DNA of 64,000 nt, taken from Megaustenia siamemsis (Eukaryota; Mollusca; Gastropoda; Stylommatophora; Ariophantidae). The stretch covers positions 16,387,232-16,451,231 of the forward strand of contig JAVIAB010000102.1 of assembly GCA_032433765.1 (NCBI GenBank). The letters are read 5' to 3'. Positions 47,150 through 57,366 of the stretch are shown piece by piece; position 1 is the stretch's first letter; every line of letters begins with the position of its first letter. Both the position numbers and the translations under genes were made by a program. The notes beneath the pieces are model-generated. The model saw nothing but the letters and a program-made list of their open reading frames with translations, ran no database searches and had not been told where the DNA came from.

Positions 47150-47720
47150 AAAAATAAAAGAAATTATTAATTTTAAATAGACATTTGCATGTGTGTTGTA
47201 TGTTTGTTCCTGCTAATGGCCTATTGGGCTGTAACGTCGTTCTGGTTTGCGTTGTCCGCTTGTTACTTTTTTTTTCCTTTATGAATCGGCGTCTTTGCAC
47301 GCGAGTTTTCACCCATATGTGCTCGGCCGCCTATCCAGAAGTGTTCGGAGACTACTTGACAGTGGCGCTTCAAGCATTGAAACTTACAATGCGAGGCGGC
47401 ATTCCTCACCTTCCCGGTTACTACCCTGGTACTCATTTCTTCCAGAGCTAGATTGACCGCGGGGTTATTTTGTTTTCCTAAACGAGTACAACCCACACTG
47501 CTTCCAGCGGGACTCGAACACGGGTTGTCCGAACGTCGGTAGCCCAGTTGGGGATAAGCTTTTAACCATACTGTTTTCTTTTCTATTTGTTTCTATATCA
47601 TTTTATTCATTTCTTCTCACAATTAGCTTCACTGCAGCTTCGCAATTTTAAGAATGTATGTGCATTTCTTGACCTTGACCTTGCATGTAAAAACATTACC
47701 ATTTTATTTTTGGCCATTCT
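47150..47720 (+). mobile_element. PLE-like repeat with hammerhead-like core, split by SINE3
   Basis: Plus strand: TTGTTCCTGCTAA, then TGGCCTATTGGGCTG and TAACGTCGTTCTGG (core 47209-47240), degenerate in the conserved A's. After the SINE3 gap it continues CTTTTAACCATACTGTTTTC and TTAGCTTCACTGCAGC, matching the uninterrupted copy at 32010. Confidence 0.55.
47262..47568 (-). mobile_element. SINE3 copy
   Basis: A minus-strand tRNA-derived element: head with GGGCTACCGACGTTCGG and GTGTTCGAGTCCCGCTGG (B box), body with GGTGAGGAATGCCGCCTCGC and CAATGCTTGAAGCGCCACTG, then GGCGGCCGAGCACAT and a T/A-rich tail. Copies with the same order lie at 48945 and 51028. Confidence 0.87.
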
Positions 47721-48944
47721 GTTTTTTTTTTTTTTATTATATATTCTGCTTTTTAAAAATTATATATTCTGCTTTTTTCCCCCAAACTTGATCGTTCACG
47801 AACAACCCCCAACTCCCAGCAGCGTCATCACTATGGTTATGGTTATGGAAGGCCTCGGTATCACTGCAAACGAATTAAAATCCATAATTACTCAACCGCC
47901 CGTGCCAGTGGAATCATCCGAATTACTAACTCATCTCCCAAACAAAGAAAGGTAACTGTTGTCCCCATCGTAGCAGTCTCAGCACACGCCAAAAGACATA
48001 AGGCGAAACCGCGCAGAAAGTGAACACAGTCAACTGTTCCCTGTCATATGATATCATCCTTCATCGTAAACAATTGGGACATCGAAACATGATCAAAACG
48101 GATGAAACACACAGCTCACAGTGTGCACAGAGCACTTAACTCAGTAGCTCCTGCAACGAGCCGGACTTGGAATATGAGGAAACTGCAACAAGGAACACCC
48201 TTCAGACATAGCCTTCAATGGTTCCTGCCGTCTATCCACCATATACCGGAAGTTCACGTCCTCCCGAAAATGATGATCGTCATATTGAGAACAAAAAATG
48301 TATAGCGCTTGATGATGTTAGGACATCGTTCTTGACAGTACACCAACCGAACATATAAACACACAGTTAGTCGTCGAATTATCACCGTCACACATCAAAC
48401 AACAGACCCTGCTGTTAGCGTACAACGAACGAAACACGGTGCAAATTCCCAAAGAGGAAGATCTTCGGTCGACTTGACGGAGATATCCATTAATGCGTTT
48501 CAGCATGTAAATAACTTGCGTCCAAAATCCCAAAGTCTGCCATTGAATAGCACCCACTGTGACGTAAACCGCATGCCAACACTAGACGGTGAAGGTCACC
48601 GTTACAATACTTGACTTGTTAAGAAACACTGTTGTATGTTCTCGCCGGTGCAGATCTGTCCACTTCGTCGCGCAGATTTGCTAAGCAGAACATCATTTTG
48701 ATTTCAACACAGAAAATTGCAATCAGAGAGCCGAAATTTATCAAACCCCCGATACATTGTCTGCAGCAATCGAGAGAACGTGAAACGTTCCACCATTTTG
48801 AAACGGAAGTCATCACTACCCACCCAGACAAGGACAGCCATTGACGCCACCAGCAGGGTGGAGATATTTGGACACCACGTGGGTTAACTATCTGATAAAT
48901 GGATGCATAACCCACCTGGGAATATATAGTGACTTTAACACTTA
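47721..48944. other. Unassigned sequence
   Basis: No recognised gene, RNA or element. Several open frames of 67-124 codons on both strands overlap one another and carry no domain. Base composition is less A+T-rich than around it. Confidence 0.45.
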
Positions 48945-49250
48945 ATAAGGGGCTTGCAACGGATAGTCGACTGGGCTTCCGACGTTCGGACAACCCGTGT
49001 TCGAGTCCCGCTGGAAGTAGTGTAAGTTGTACTCGTGGCTGGAAAAAAAAAATACTCCTGCGGTCAACCCAGCCGCTGGTAGAAATGGGTAGCAGGGTAT
49101 TACCCTGGGAAGATGAGGAATATCGCCTCGCATATGAGTTTCGATGCTTGAAGCGACACTATCCAAAAATCTCAGGCGGCCGAGCACATATGGGTGGAAA
49201 CTCGCGTGCTAAGACGCCGGTTCAAGTCTCGTACTTTACCTTTACCATAA
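48945..49250 (+). mobile_element. SINE3 copy
   Basis: Plus strand: GGGCTTCCGACGTTCGG, GTGTTCGAGTCCCGCTGG (B box), CCGCTGGTAGAAATGGGTAG, TTGAAGCGACACTATCC, GGCGGCCGAGCACATATGGG and the tail GTACTTTACCTTTACC. Confidence 0.9.
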
Positions 49251-49468
49251 TTTCTTTCTTTTTTTTTTGTTACAGAATATTTATAGCAAACAGCAAACAC
49301 TGACATACTTACCCTATCGATGTTCAAAATAGTTTCTCTTGTGCTCAACATACTTACACCAGCTATTGTAGAGCACGTAAATACCGCAGAAAAAGAACTA
49401 TCTATGACAGGTGCGCAGCCAAACTTCCACCACCGCCTGAATACCCATCTTGCACGCTATCCATGACT

Positions 49469-49663
49469 TCAGCTCGCCATGACCGATGCGATGACTAATC
49501 TAACGTCCAGCAGTGATGTCATCTCCGTGACAGTGACGCGTCGGTTTTCCCGTATCTTCTTCACGGTTTTAGTGTCATCATCTGTGAGTGACCCCTGCTC
49601 CCTCCTCGGTTGAAGATAATCATCGACGTTATTATCGCTGTCCTTGAACTTCACAGCGTACAA
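49469..49663 (-). pseudogene. Mariner-like transposase helix-turn-helix fragment (tentative)
   Basis: A minus-strand frame of 64 codons reads FKDSDNNVDDYLQPRREQGS, then LTDDDTKTVKKIRENRRVTV, then TEMTSLLDV. The RENRR(V/I)T(V/I)xE(M/L) segment after a TDD stretch resembles the second DNA-binding helix region of mariner/Mos1-type transposases. No catalytic domain or terminal repeats were seen, and flanking frames are broken. Confidence 0.4.
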
Positions 49664-49734
49664 CTTGTACGCCCGTCACTACACAGTAATCATCTCAGCT
49701 GGTCGGCTGGAGGTACAGGCAACTTCTGCAGGGC

Positions 49735-50090
49735 GCACCATATGTTTAGGGGCGCCATAAAGGATCTTTCAAACGGTTAACCCTTTACCTTATGAAAATG
49801 TGTATAATTGTACTTATAAAGGGCGTTAAAGTTTAGCTTGCCAGGGGTGCGCTTTTTGTTTATGGGCGGCATTAAAGATCTTCCAAAATGTTTAGTTTCG
49901 CCCATGTAAAAAAATGATATATTAATACTTAAAAAGGGCGTCGATATTTAGCTTGCCCAGGGCACGCAATGTGTTTAGGGGCGCCATCAAGAATCTTCCA
50001 AAAAGTTTAGCTTTCTCCTTGTGAAAGTTTGTATATTTTAATTTAAAGAGGGCGTCGAAGTTGTACGCCCGGGGCGCTAGCAACCGAAAG
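49735..50090. repeat. Three diverged copies of a repeat of about 115-120 bp
   Basis: Copies start near 49735, 49852 and 49966. Each has GTTTAGGGGCGCCAT or a variant, a CTTCCAAAA-type word, and an AAAGGGCGT(T/C)...TTTAG(C)TTG end. The rightmost ends in a doubled CGCCCGGGGCGC palindrome-like element. Confidence 0.75.
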
Positions 50091-50380
50091 ACGCCCGGGG
50101 CGCCAGCAACCATAGAGCTGTCACTGTATCACGGTGATGAGTCTGTATCACGGTGATGAGTCTCCGTAGCTTTTGCTCAACAAAAATCTCTCTGGGCTCG
50201 CTTGGCGCACTTTGTCAGTGTTAGAGCAGCTCTTTACGAACACCGCAGCCCTGCAAACGTCATCAATTGGCAACTCAAGGTCATTAACTCTGCACACAAT
50301 CTGCGCAATGATATCGGTCGTACGCACCATTTTGTAAACATATCCGTTTTCGAAATAAAAGACACATATATACATATATA

Positions 50381-50633
50381 GGGAGCCGCGATAGCTCAGT
50401 GGTTAGTGAACTGGACTACAAAGGACAAGGGGTAGGGTACGATCCTAACCGACGGCTTTCGGGTTCACCCAGCCTTAAATGGGTACCGGATTTTTCTGGG
50501 AAAGTAAAGCGGCGCGGGCGTAATACCGACCACATTACCCCGAAAATCATGTGCCGAATGTCTGTAAAATTTATGGTCACTAACACCATATTCCCAATTC
50601 GCCACTTGCGTGACGGGGGTAAAAAGAAAAAAA
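50381..50633 (+). mobile_element. SINE1, full-length reference copy
   Basis: 253 bp, plus strand. Head GGGAGCCGCGATAGCTCAGT (A box at 50392-50402), B-box-like GGGTACGATCC at 50435-50445, body GGGTTCACCCAGCC and CGTAATACCGACCACATTAC, end GACGGGGGTAAAAAG plus A-run. Target duplication TATACATATATA at 50369-50380 and 50634-50645. An internal Pol III promoter is expected from the family type; the B box here has one or two changes from the GGTTCGATCCC of other copies. Confidence 0.93.
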
Positions 50634-50645
50634 TATACATATATA

Positions 50646-50955
50646 TTACGATATAGAGATATCTGTAAATCATCTCTGAATGACTTCTCAATATGTGAAA
50701 TTGACTGGGAACATCTGGCAAGTGATCGCACATCATGGAGAGCATGTATGAGGAATGGTATAACATCATTTGAGAATGTGCTAAGGCAAAACTTAGAAGA
50801 GAAAAGGCGAATGAAAAAGGATAGAAAACCATGTGGACTAGTAGACCTGACTTGTTCATTCTGTGACCGTGTGTGTTTGTCAAACATTGGTAGAATTAGC
50901 CACGAGAGAAGCTGTTCGACAAAAACAAAATCTAAAAAAAATACACAATAGTCTC
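50646..50955 (+). pseudogene. LINE-H C-terminal tail with zinc-finger-like end
   Basis: Plus-strand frame: WEHLASDRTSWRACMRNGIT, a basic run EEKRRMKKDRKPCG, then LTCSFCDRVCLSNIGRISHE and RSCSTKTKSKK. C-x2-C-(9)-H-(3)-C is a zinc-finger-like pattern found at the end of some CR1/RTE-type polyproteins after the AxDRxxWR block. The upstream part is missing. Confidence 0.7.
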
Positions 50956-51027
50956 TACTGGACCGCCTGACAAGACGAAAAGGGCCATACATATATTCCA
51001 TGAAATATGTATGTGTGTATGTGGGGG

Positions 51028-51345
51028 GCCTCGATAGCCTATTTGGGAAAACCACCCTAATGGGCTACCGACGTTCGGACGACCCGTGTTCGATTCCCGC
51101 TGAGAGCAGTGTGAGTTGTTCTCCTGCTTGGAAACAAAATTCCCCCGCGGTCGACCCAGCCGCTGACAGAAACGGGTACCAGGAAGGTGAGGAATGCCGC
51201 CTCACATCGTGAGTTTCAATGCTTGAAGCGACACTGTCCAGAAGCCTCCGAACACTTTTGGATGGGCGGCCGAGCACATTGGGAAGAAAAACTCGAGAGC
51301 TAAGACGCCGATTTAAGTCTCGTACTTGACCTTACCTTTACTTGT
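51028..51345 (+). mobile_element. SINE3 copy, longest
   Basis: Plus strand: GGGGGGCCTCGATAGCCTAT head, GTGTTCGATTCCCGCTG B box, body GGTGAGGAATGCCGCCTCAC and CAATGCTTGAAGCGACACTG, CGGCCGAGCACATTGGG, and tail CTTGACCTTACCTTTAC. Confidence 0.92.
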
Positions 51346-51427
51346 GTATGTAGCCTGTAATATGTACAGTTAAGTGAGGTCACGGTAAACCTGGACGAAA
51401 TCAGGAAGAAAACATAAAATGCATGTA

Positions 51428-52515
51428 ATCATCATCATCATCATCATCAAGTACCGGGCCTGGTGGCGTAGGTAATCATGTCTCTTCAAAACTTTCGATC
51501 ACAACATTTATTTATCATAATCTGTTGTTGACTTTCTGCCAAGCCATTCTCTTAAGCTGTCTGGTATTTTCTCTCTTTGCTTCCCTCTATCTTTTCGTCC
51601 CTCAATTTTCCCACTTGTTACAATATATTCCAGTTGTTCTCTTCTCATTACGTGGCAAGAAAATCATATTTGTTTCTTCCTAATATTGGAAATTAGCGCT
51701 CTTTTTGCTTTGACCTCTTTCAGAACATTTTCATTACTCTTCTTAGGTGTTCATGGTATTCTCAACATTCTTCTGTAAAAGCACATTCCACAGACTCTAG
51801 TGATTTTCTTGTCTGTTGTGCTATTGTCCATGATTCACATCCATATGTTAAGACTGGCTCTACATAACATTTAAGAACTCTTTTTCTTGTTTCTATTGTC
51901 AAAAATGGATTGCATAGTATCTTCCTCATTTTTTGGAAAACTGTTTTTGCCTGAGCCATTCTGCATCTCACCACTTTTGTACATCTACCGTCTGAGGTTA
52001 ACAAAGTTCCCAAATATTTAAATTCATTTACCTGTTTTAATATTATTCCACTTGTCTTTATTTTGCACTGAGGTGATGTCTTTTTCTTTGTTGTTACCAT
52101 TACTTCTGTCTTTTTCCTATTAAAGCTGAGTTCTTTATTTTTGCTTTCTTTCACTATAATGTCCAACATTTCTTGTAACTCATTTTCACTCTTAGCGATT
52201 AAGACTGTATCATCAGCATAGTAAAAAAAAGTAAAGTACCCCCGTCATGCCAAGTGGAGTATAGGGAAATATGGTGTTTGTCACCCTATATTTTACAGAC
52301 CTTCAGCACATGATTTTTGGGGTAATGTGGTCAGTATTACGCCTGTGCTGCTTTACTTTCCCAGAAAAAAAAATCCGGTACCATTTAAGGCTGGGTGAAC
52401 CCGGAAGCCGTCGGTTGGGATCGAACCCTACCCCTTGTACGTGGTAGTCCAGTTCACTAACCACTGAGCTATCGCGGCTCCGTATCATCAGCATACCTTA
52501 GATTATTTATATTAC
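51428..52515 (-). pseudogene. LINE-B reverse-transcriptase tail, split by SINE1
   Basis: Minus strand from 52515: the region just after YADD, then [60 protein letters not shown] and TIAQQTRKSLESVE; frameshifted after about 51760. It ends in ATC/GAT repeats at 51429-51449. SINE1 interrupts it at 52221-52481, exactly before the YADD-encoding part. It is a close relative of the 34645 copy, with which it shares nearly every word. Confidence 0.88.
52221..52481 (-). mobile_element. SINE1 copy with 14-bp target duplication
   Basis: 261 bp, minus strand. GTATCATCAGCATA lies on both sides (52207-52220 and 52482-52495). The uninterrupted LINE-B copy has this word once, at 35421-35434, and so acts as the empty site. 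Head, B-box complement GGGATCGAACCCTACC and body are well preserved. Confidence 0.96.
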
Positions 52516-52570
52516 GAAATAAAATGTTTAAACGTTTCGGCTGCAGTGATATCATCAGTAAACAAAGACA
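52516..52570 (-). mobile_element. PLE-like core fragment (tentative)
   Basis: Minus strand: CTGATGATATCACTGCAGCC, then GAAACG (52530-52559). It has a perfect CTGATGA and GAAACG, but the two cannot form a clean helix II as written. It abuts the 5'-truncated end of LINE-B. Confidence 0.35.
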
Positions 52571-52983
52571 ATAGACGTCGAATGTTATGTTTCCCTGAAT
52601 CTATGACTTATCCAGCATGCATGCGACTCTACACACAGCAGAGCGTGACTACCTATGCCTTGCTTTCCAACATCACATGCAAATCGCCCATTGTTAAGAC
52701 CGACCAAAGTAGAAAATTAGAATGTAATGATTTATCAATGTATTAGTTTTGTTGAAAAGAATATAACAATATGTAAAGGGACTTCGTGGATGAGTTATTT
52801 GTATTGCAATGAACTGATGTTAATGTTGTTCTTGTTTACCACCATCACAAGTCTCGTTTGTCACACTCCGCTACACTTTATCATGTGGGATACCATTTGC
52901 GGTTTTGTAGAGGGCGGCAAAGAGGAAAAGAGAATCAGAAAAAACATTGATAATAAAAGAGTGTGTGAGAAGGAAAGAACATT
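52571..52983. other. Unassigned sequence
   Basis: No recognised element. Open frames of 66 and 99 codons show no domain. The last 60 bp are purine-rich and resemble the precursor of the 18-bp array beyond SINE2. Confidence 0.45.
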
Positions 52984-52991
52984 AGAGGGAA

Positions 52992-53326
52992 TTTTTTTTT
53001 TTTCGTTCGCCAGCTTTCACCTCTGACGAAGTCCATAGAGAGTATGAAATGAATTTAATTTTGCGTGTTAATCCATTTTTCCCTGGCAGCCGTGTGCACA
53101 GGGGTCCCTCGCCGTACAGGCAGATAACTCCGTCTTCGGAGGTACTCCTATTTTTTTTCCGTCGATTTGTAATTGACGTTTCAAGCCGGGCCTCGCTGCT
53201 GAGACCAGGGGTGGTTGCCGCAAAGAGAAATCATAAATAAAAATCCTAACTGGTGTAGCCAGGATTTAAACCCACAACCTCCCTGTCTCGAGGCCGGCGT
53301 CTTGCCTCGAGACCAACCAGTCCCCC
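52992..53326 (-). mobile_element. SINE2 copy next to the 18-bp minisatellite
   Basis: 335 bp on the minus strand, matching the 44743 copy along its length: A/T-run end, CCGTGTGCACAGGGGTCCCT, GCTGAGACCAGGGGTGGTTG and AACTGGTGTAGCCAGGATTT. AGAGGGAA lies on both sides (52984-52991 and 53327-53334). That word is part of the 18-bp array unit. Confidence 0.92.
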
Positions 53327-54110
53327 AGAGGGAACATGAGAAAGAGAGGGATTATGAGAAAGAGAGGGAATATGAGAAAGAGAGGGAACATGAGAAAGAG
53401 AGGGAATATGAGAAAGAGAGGGAACATGAGAAAGAGAGGGAATATTAGAAAGAGAGGGAACATGAGAAAGAGAGGGAACATGAGAAAGAGAGGGAATATG
53501 AGAAAGAGAGGGAACATGAGAAAGAGAGGGAATATGAGAAAGAGAGAGAATATGAAAAAGAGAGGGAATGTCAGAAAGAGAGGGAACATGAGAAAGAGAT
53601 GGAACGTGAGAAAGAGAGAGAATATGAGAAAGAGAGGGAATATGAGAAAGAGAGGGAATATGAAAAAGAGAGAGAATATGAGAAAGAGAGGGAATATGAG
53701 AAAGAGAGAGAATATGAAAAAGAGAGGGAATGTCAGAAAGAGAGGGAACATGAGAAAGAGATGGAACGTGAGAAAGAGAGAGAATATGAGAAAGAGAGGG
53801 AATATGAGAAAGAGAGGGAACATGAGAAAGAGAGGGAATATCAGAAAGAGAGGGAACATGAGAAAGAGAGGGAATATGAAAAAGAGAGGGAATATGAAAA
53901 AGAGAAGGAATATGAGAAAGAGTATTAGAAAGAAAAAAAACAAGAGAGAAAATATGAGAAAGAGATAACAAGAGTGGGAATATGATAAAGATATAACAAG
54001 AGAGGGAATATGTGAAAGAGATAACAAGAGAGGGAATATGTGAAAAAGATAACAAGAGAGGGAATATGTGAAAGAGATAACAAGAGAGGAAATATGAGAA
54101 AGAAAGAATA
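53327..54110. repeat. 18-bp purine minisatellite, with a 28-bp derivative
   Basis: About 33 copies of GAGAGGGAATATGAGAAA, with AACATG, AATGTCAG and GATGGAACGTG variants, to about 53935. The end of the array (53941-54110) has 28-bp units in which ATAACAAGAG-type sequence is added to the 18-bp core. Two internal segments (about 53545-53640 and 53710-53810) are near-identical, showing a block duplication. Open frames (EKEREYEKE, MRKRGN) are artefacts of the 18-bp period. Confidence 0.94.
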
Positions 54111-54224
54111 AGAGACTTAATGAGAGAAAGAGTGTGGGAATGAAGAAGAAAAATAAAAAAGGAAATATAGAGAAACAGAGAAATATATAAATGGAAATGT
54201 TGACAGCGTGAATAAGAGGGAGAG

Positions 54225-55395
54225 AGTGTGAGAAAGGATATTTGAAAGAGAGAGGGTTTGTGAGGCAGGGTATTTGAAAGAGAGAGGGTTTGTGAGGAAG
54301 GGTATTTGAAAGAGAGAGGGTTTGTGAGGAAGGGTATTTGAAAGAGAGAGGGTTTGTGAGGAAGGGTATTTGAAAGAGAGAGGGTTTGTGAGGCAGGATA
54401 TTTGAAAGAGAGAGGGTTTGTGAGGAAGGGTATTTGAAAGAGAGAGGGTTTGTGAGGCAGGGTATTTGAAAGAGAGAGGGTTTGTGAGGAAGGGTATTTG
54501 AAAGAGAGAGGGTTTGTGAGGCAGGGTATTTGAAAGAGAGAGGGTTTGTGAGGCAGGGTATTTGAAAGAGAGAGGGTGTGTGAGGCAGGATATTTGAAAG
54601 AGAGAGGGTTTGTGAGGCAGGGTATTTGAAAGAGAGAGGGTTTGTGAGGCAGGGTATTTGAAAGAGAGAGGGTGTGTGAGAAAGGGTATTTGAAAGAGAG
54701 AGGGTGTGTGAGAAAGGGTATTTGAAAGAGAGAGGATTTGTGAGGCAGGGTATTTGAAAGAGAGAGTGTGTGTGAGAAAGGGTATTTGAAAGAGAGAGAG
54801 TATGTGAGAAAGGGTATTTGAAAGAGAGAGGTTGTGTGATGAAGGGTATTTGAAAGAGAGAGGGTGTGTGAGAAAGGGTATTTGAAAGAGAGAGGGTATG
54901 TGAGAAAGGGTATTTGAAAGAGAGAGGGTGTGTGAGAAAGGGTATTTGAAAGAGAGAGGGTTGCGAGGAAGGGTATTTGAAAGAGAGAGTGTGTGTGAGA
55001 AAGGGTATTTGAAAGAGAGTGAGTATGTGAGAAAGGGTATTTGAAAGAGAGAGGTTGTGTGAGAAAGGGTATTTGAAAGAGAGAGGGTTGCGAGGAAGGG
55101 TATTTGAAAGAGAGAGAGTATGTGAGAAAGGGTATTTGAAAGAGAGAGGTTGTGTGAGGAAGGGTATTTGAAAGAGAGATGGTGTGTGAGAAAGGGTATT
55201 TGAAAAAGAGAGGGTGTGTGAGAAAGGGTATTTGAAAGAGAAAGGGGTTGTGAGAAAGGGTATTTGAAAGAGAGAGAGTCTGTGAGAAAGGGTATTTGAA
55301 AGAGAGATGTTGTGTGAGGAAGGGTATTTGAAAGAGAGAGGGTATGTGAGAAAGGGTATTTGAAAGAGAGATGATGTGTGAGAAAGGATACTTGA
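54225..55395. repeat. 32-bp purine minisatellite
   Basis: About 36 copies of GGGTATTTGAAAGAGAGAGG, then GT(T/G)TGTGAGGAA or GTGTGAGAAA. The left half is dominated by TTTGTGAGG(A/C)AG units, the right half by GTGTGAGAAAG and TATGTGAGAAAG units. The 32-bp period shifts frame each unit, yet minus-strand frames of 466 and 782 codons stay open because all three frames of the unit lack stops. Confidence 0.94.
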
Positions 55396-56115
55396 GAAAG
55401 AGAGAAATTGAAAGAAAGAATAAGGTACAAAAGTATAAAACAAAAAGAGAGTGTGAAATAAAGAGAAGGCCAGTGCAAATGCCATACCACAGATAGAGAA
55501 GCCCAGAAAGATTTCATATTTAATTAAAAGAAAGGAAGAGAGCGAGAGAGAGAGAGGACGAGAGAGACAAGTTTGACATTCGAATCTCGGAATAAAGCTC
55601 CAAATTGTTGGCACTATTCATATTCATAAGCGGAAACGAATTAATTTATTGATTCTTCTTAACAGTGACACGAGAATCGTTGACCAAAGGCAGGGGAGGC
55701 AACAACTGTCAGGGTGATTGTCGGAACACTGGATCTGGTATCACTTGAATTTGATTGTGACAGTTGCAGGAACGAGTCAAGCTGGTGCCATTATGGGCTA
55801 CCGTGTGGGGTTAGAGTCTTGTAGGCTGGGGTCGGAGATTTTGAAACGAGGCTGCTACGAGTGCAATTTTGGGGCGAGGCTGATACGAGTGCAGTCTTAA
55901 AGGATTGAGTAAGGGAGATAGTTCATGAGAGCACACATACATGAAGATTCTTATGGGATCTGTGTCTTGGCTCACTTTGTGGGCACATTAATTTTAAAAC
56001 GACGCATTAATATTCAGAAAGTGTTTGATCATGCTAGTAATGTCAGTATCCGACACATTCCTTTAACATGAAGGAGAACAAGACTGCATGTATTACATGT
56101 GTTTACATCGAACTG
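55396..56115. other. Unassigned sequence
   Basis: 55500-55565 is GA-rich. The rest has no recognised gene or element; a 60-codon frame at 55718 has no domain. Confidence 0.45.
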
Positions 56116-57310
56116 AACCCGAGCTTATTTACTTAAAGAAATAAACAAGACAAGCAAAAAATATGGACTAGATATGAATATCAAAAAGACTAAAACTATG
56201 ATCATAAACAAAGAAAATACTCAAAACCCACAAGTGGATATCAAAATTGAAGGAATAGACCTTGAGACAGTTCAAAACTACAACTACCTTGGACATACTA
56301 TAACAAGGGATGTCAAATATAAAACTAAAGTAAACAAAAGAATAGTAAAGGCTAAAAGTGATTTTAATGCAATGCAAAATATTATCATCAGCATCATCAT
56401 CAAATACTATGCCTGTTGACGTAGGTGACATGTCTCTCCACAATTTTCAATCTCGACAGTTATTTATCATTTCTGTTGTTGACCTTATTGTAAGCCATTC
56501 TCTTAAGCTGTCTGGTATCTTTTCTCTTTGCTACCCTTTGTCTCTTCGTCCCTTAATGTTCACAGGTGTTACAGGATAATCCAACTGTTCCCTTCTTATT
56601 CCTTGGCTAAAAAATGATCATTGTGTTTTTCCAAATTTTGGAAATTAGCTCTTTTTGTTTTGGCCTCTTTCAAAACGTTTTCTTTACTATTCTTATATCC
56701 ATGTTATTCTGAACATTCTTCTACAAAACCACATTTCTACAGCCTCCAGTGATTTCCTTGTCTGTTGTCCTATTGTCCATGGTTAACATCTATATGTTAA
56801 GACTGGCTCTGCATAATATTTTAAGAACTATGAAAAAAAATAATACAAAATATACTACGATCAAAACAAATGACACAAAGGCTAAAACAAATAATAGCAA
56901 AATATTTTCTCAACACTCCTGTATGGTACAGAAACATGGACATTAGACAAGAGCACAGAAGAGAAAATGTAAACCTTTGAAATGTGGATCTATAGAATCG
57001 GAAGAATTGGATGGAAAGACAAGAAAACAAACGAGGAAGTCCTAAAACAACTAAAAACCAAAAGCGAACTACTAAACACAATTCAGACAAGACAAATGAA
57101 ATTTTTGGTGCATATTAAAAGACACAACAACCTACTAAAAGTAATGCTGGAAGGGAAAATACAAGGTAAAAGAGGCAGACCAAGACTAACTTTGATGAGT
57201 AACATCGAAATATGGACAGATCTACCTATGACAACCTGCACTATCAAAGCAAAAGACAGATCGGAATAGCGCTCCAGGGTAGCCAACCTTCGATGCGGAT
57301 ACGACACTTA
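56116..57310 (+). pseudogene. LINE-F reverse-transcriptase copy, split by LINE-B
   Basis: Plus strand before the insertion: KKYGLDMNIKKTKTMIINKE, then VQNYNYLGHTITRDVKYKTK and VNKRIVKAKSDFNAMQN (palm motifs D-E). After it: TLLYGTETWTLDKSTEEK, a stop, FEMWIYRIGRIGWKDKKTNE, KRHNNLLKVMLEGKIQGKRG, RPRLTLMSNIEIWTDL, then KAKDRSE and a stop. The catalytic YADD part is missing upstream. It ends in a GAT microsatellite. Confidence 0.82.
56384..56841 (-). pseudogene. LINE-B 3' fragment inside LINE-F
   Basis: A minus-strand LINE-B tail: ATCATC tail at left, then TCTCTCCACAATTTTCAATC, CCACATTTCTACAGCCTCCA and TATGTTAAGACTGGCTCTGC, matching 34660-35080 and 51460-51880. Candidate target duplication AATGCAAAATATT (56371-56383) against AATACAAAATATA (56842-56854). 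Confidence 0.8.
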
Positions 57311-57319
57311 ATGATGATT

Positions 57320-57365
<46 letters not shown>

Positions 57366-57366
57366 G
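57311..57366. repeat. (GAT)n microsatellite, LINE-F tail
   Basis: About 18 GAT units, nearly pure, directly after the LINE-F 3' end; probably the element's own tail, extended. Confidence 0.93.

Noticed and set aside
50381..50470. Functional tRNA gene
   Set aside because: A and B boxes are present, but the sequence continues into a conserved 253-bp SINE with target duplications and several copies, and the B box is imperfect.
53266..55614. 782-codon minus-strand protein rich in LSLSNTLSH-type repeats
   Set aside because: It spans two unrelated purine minisatellites and a SINE2; all frames are open, and no start context, domain or splice pattern was seen.
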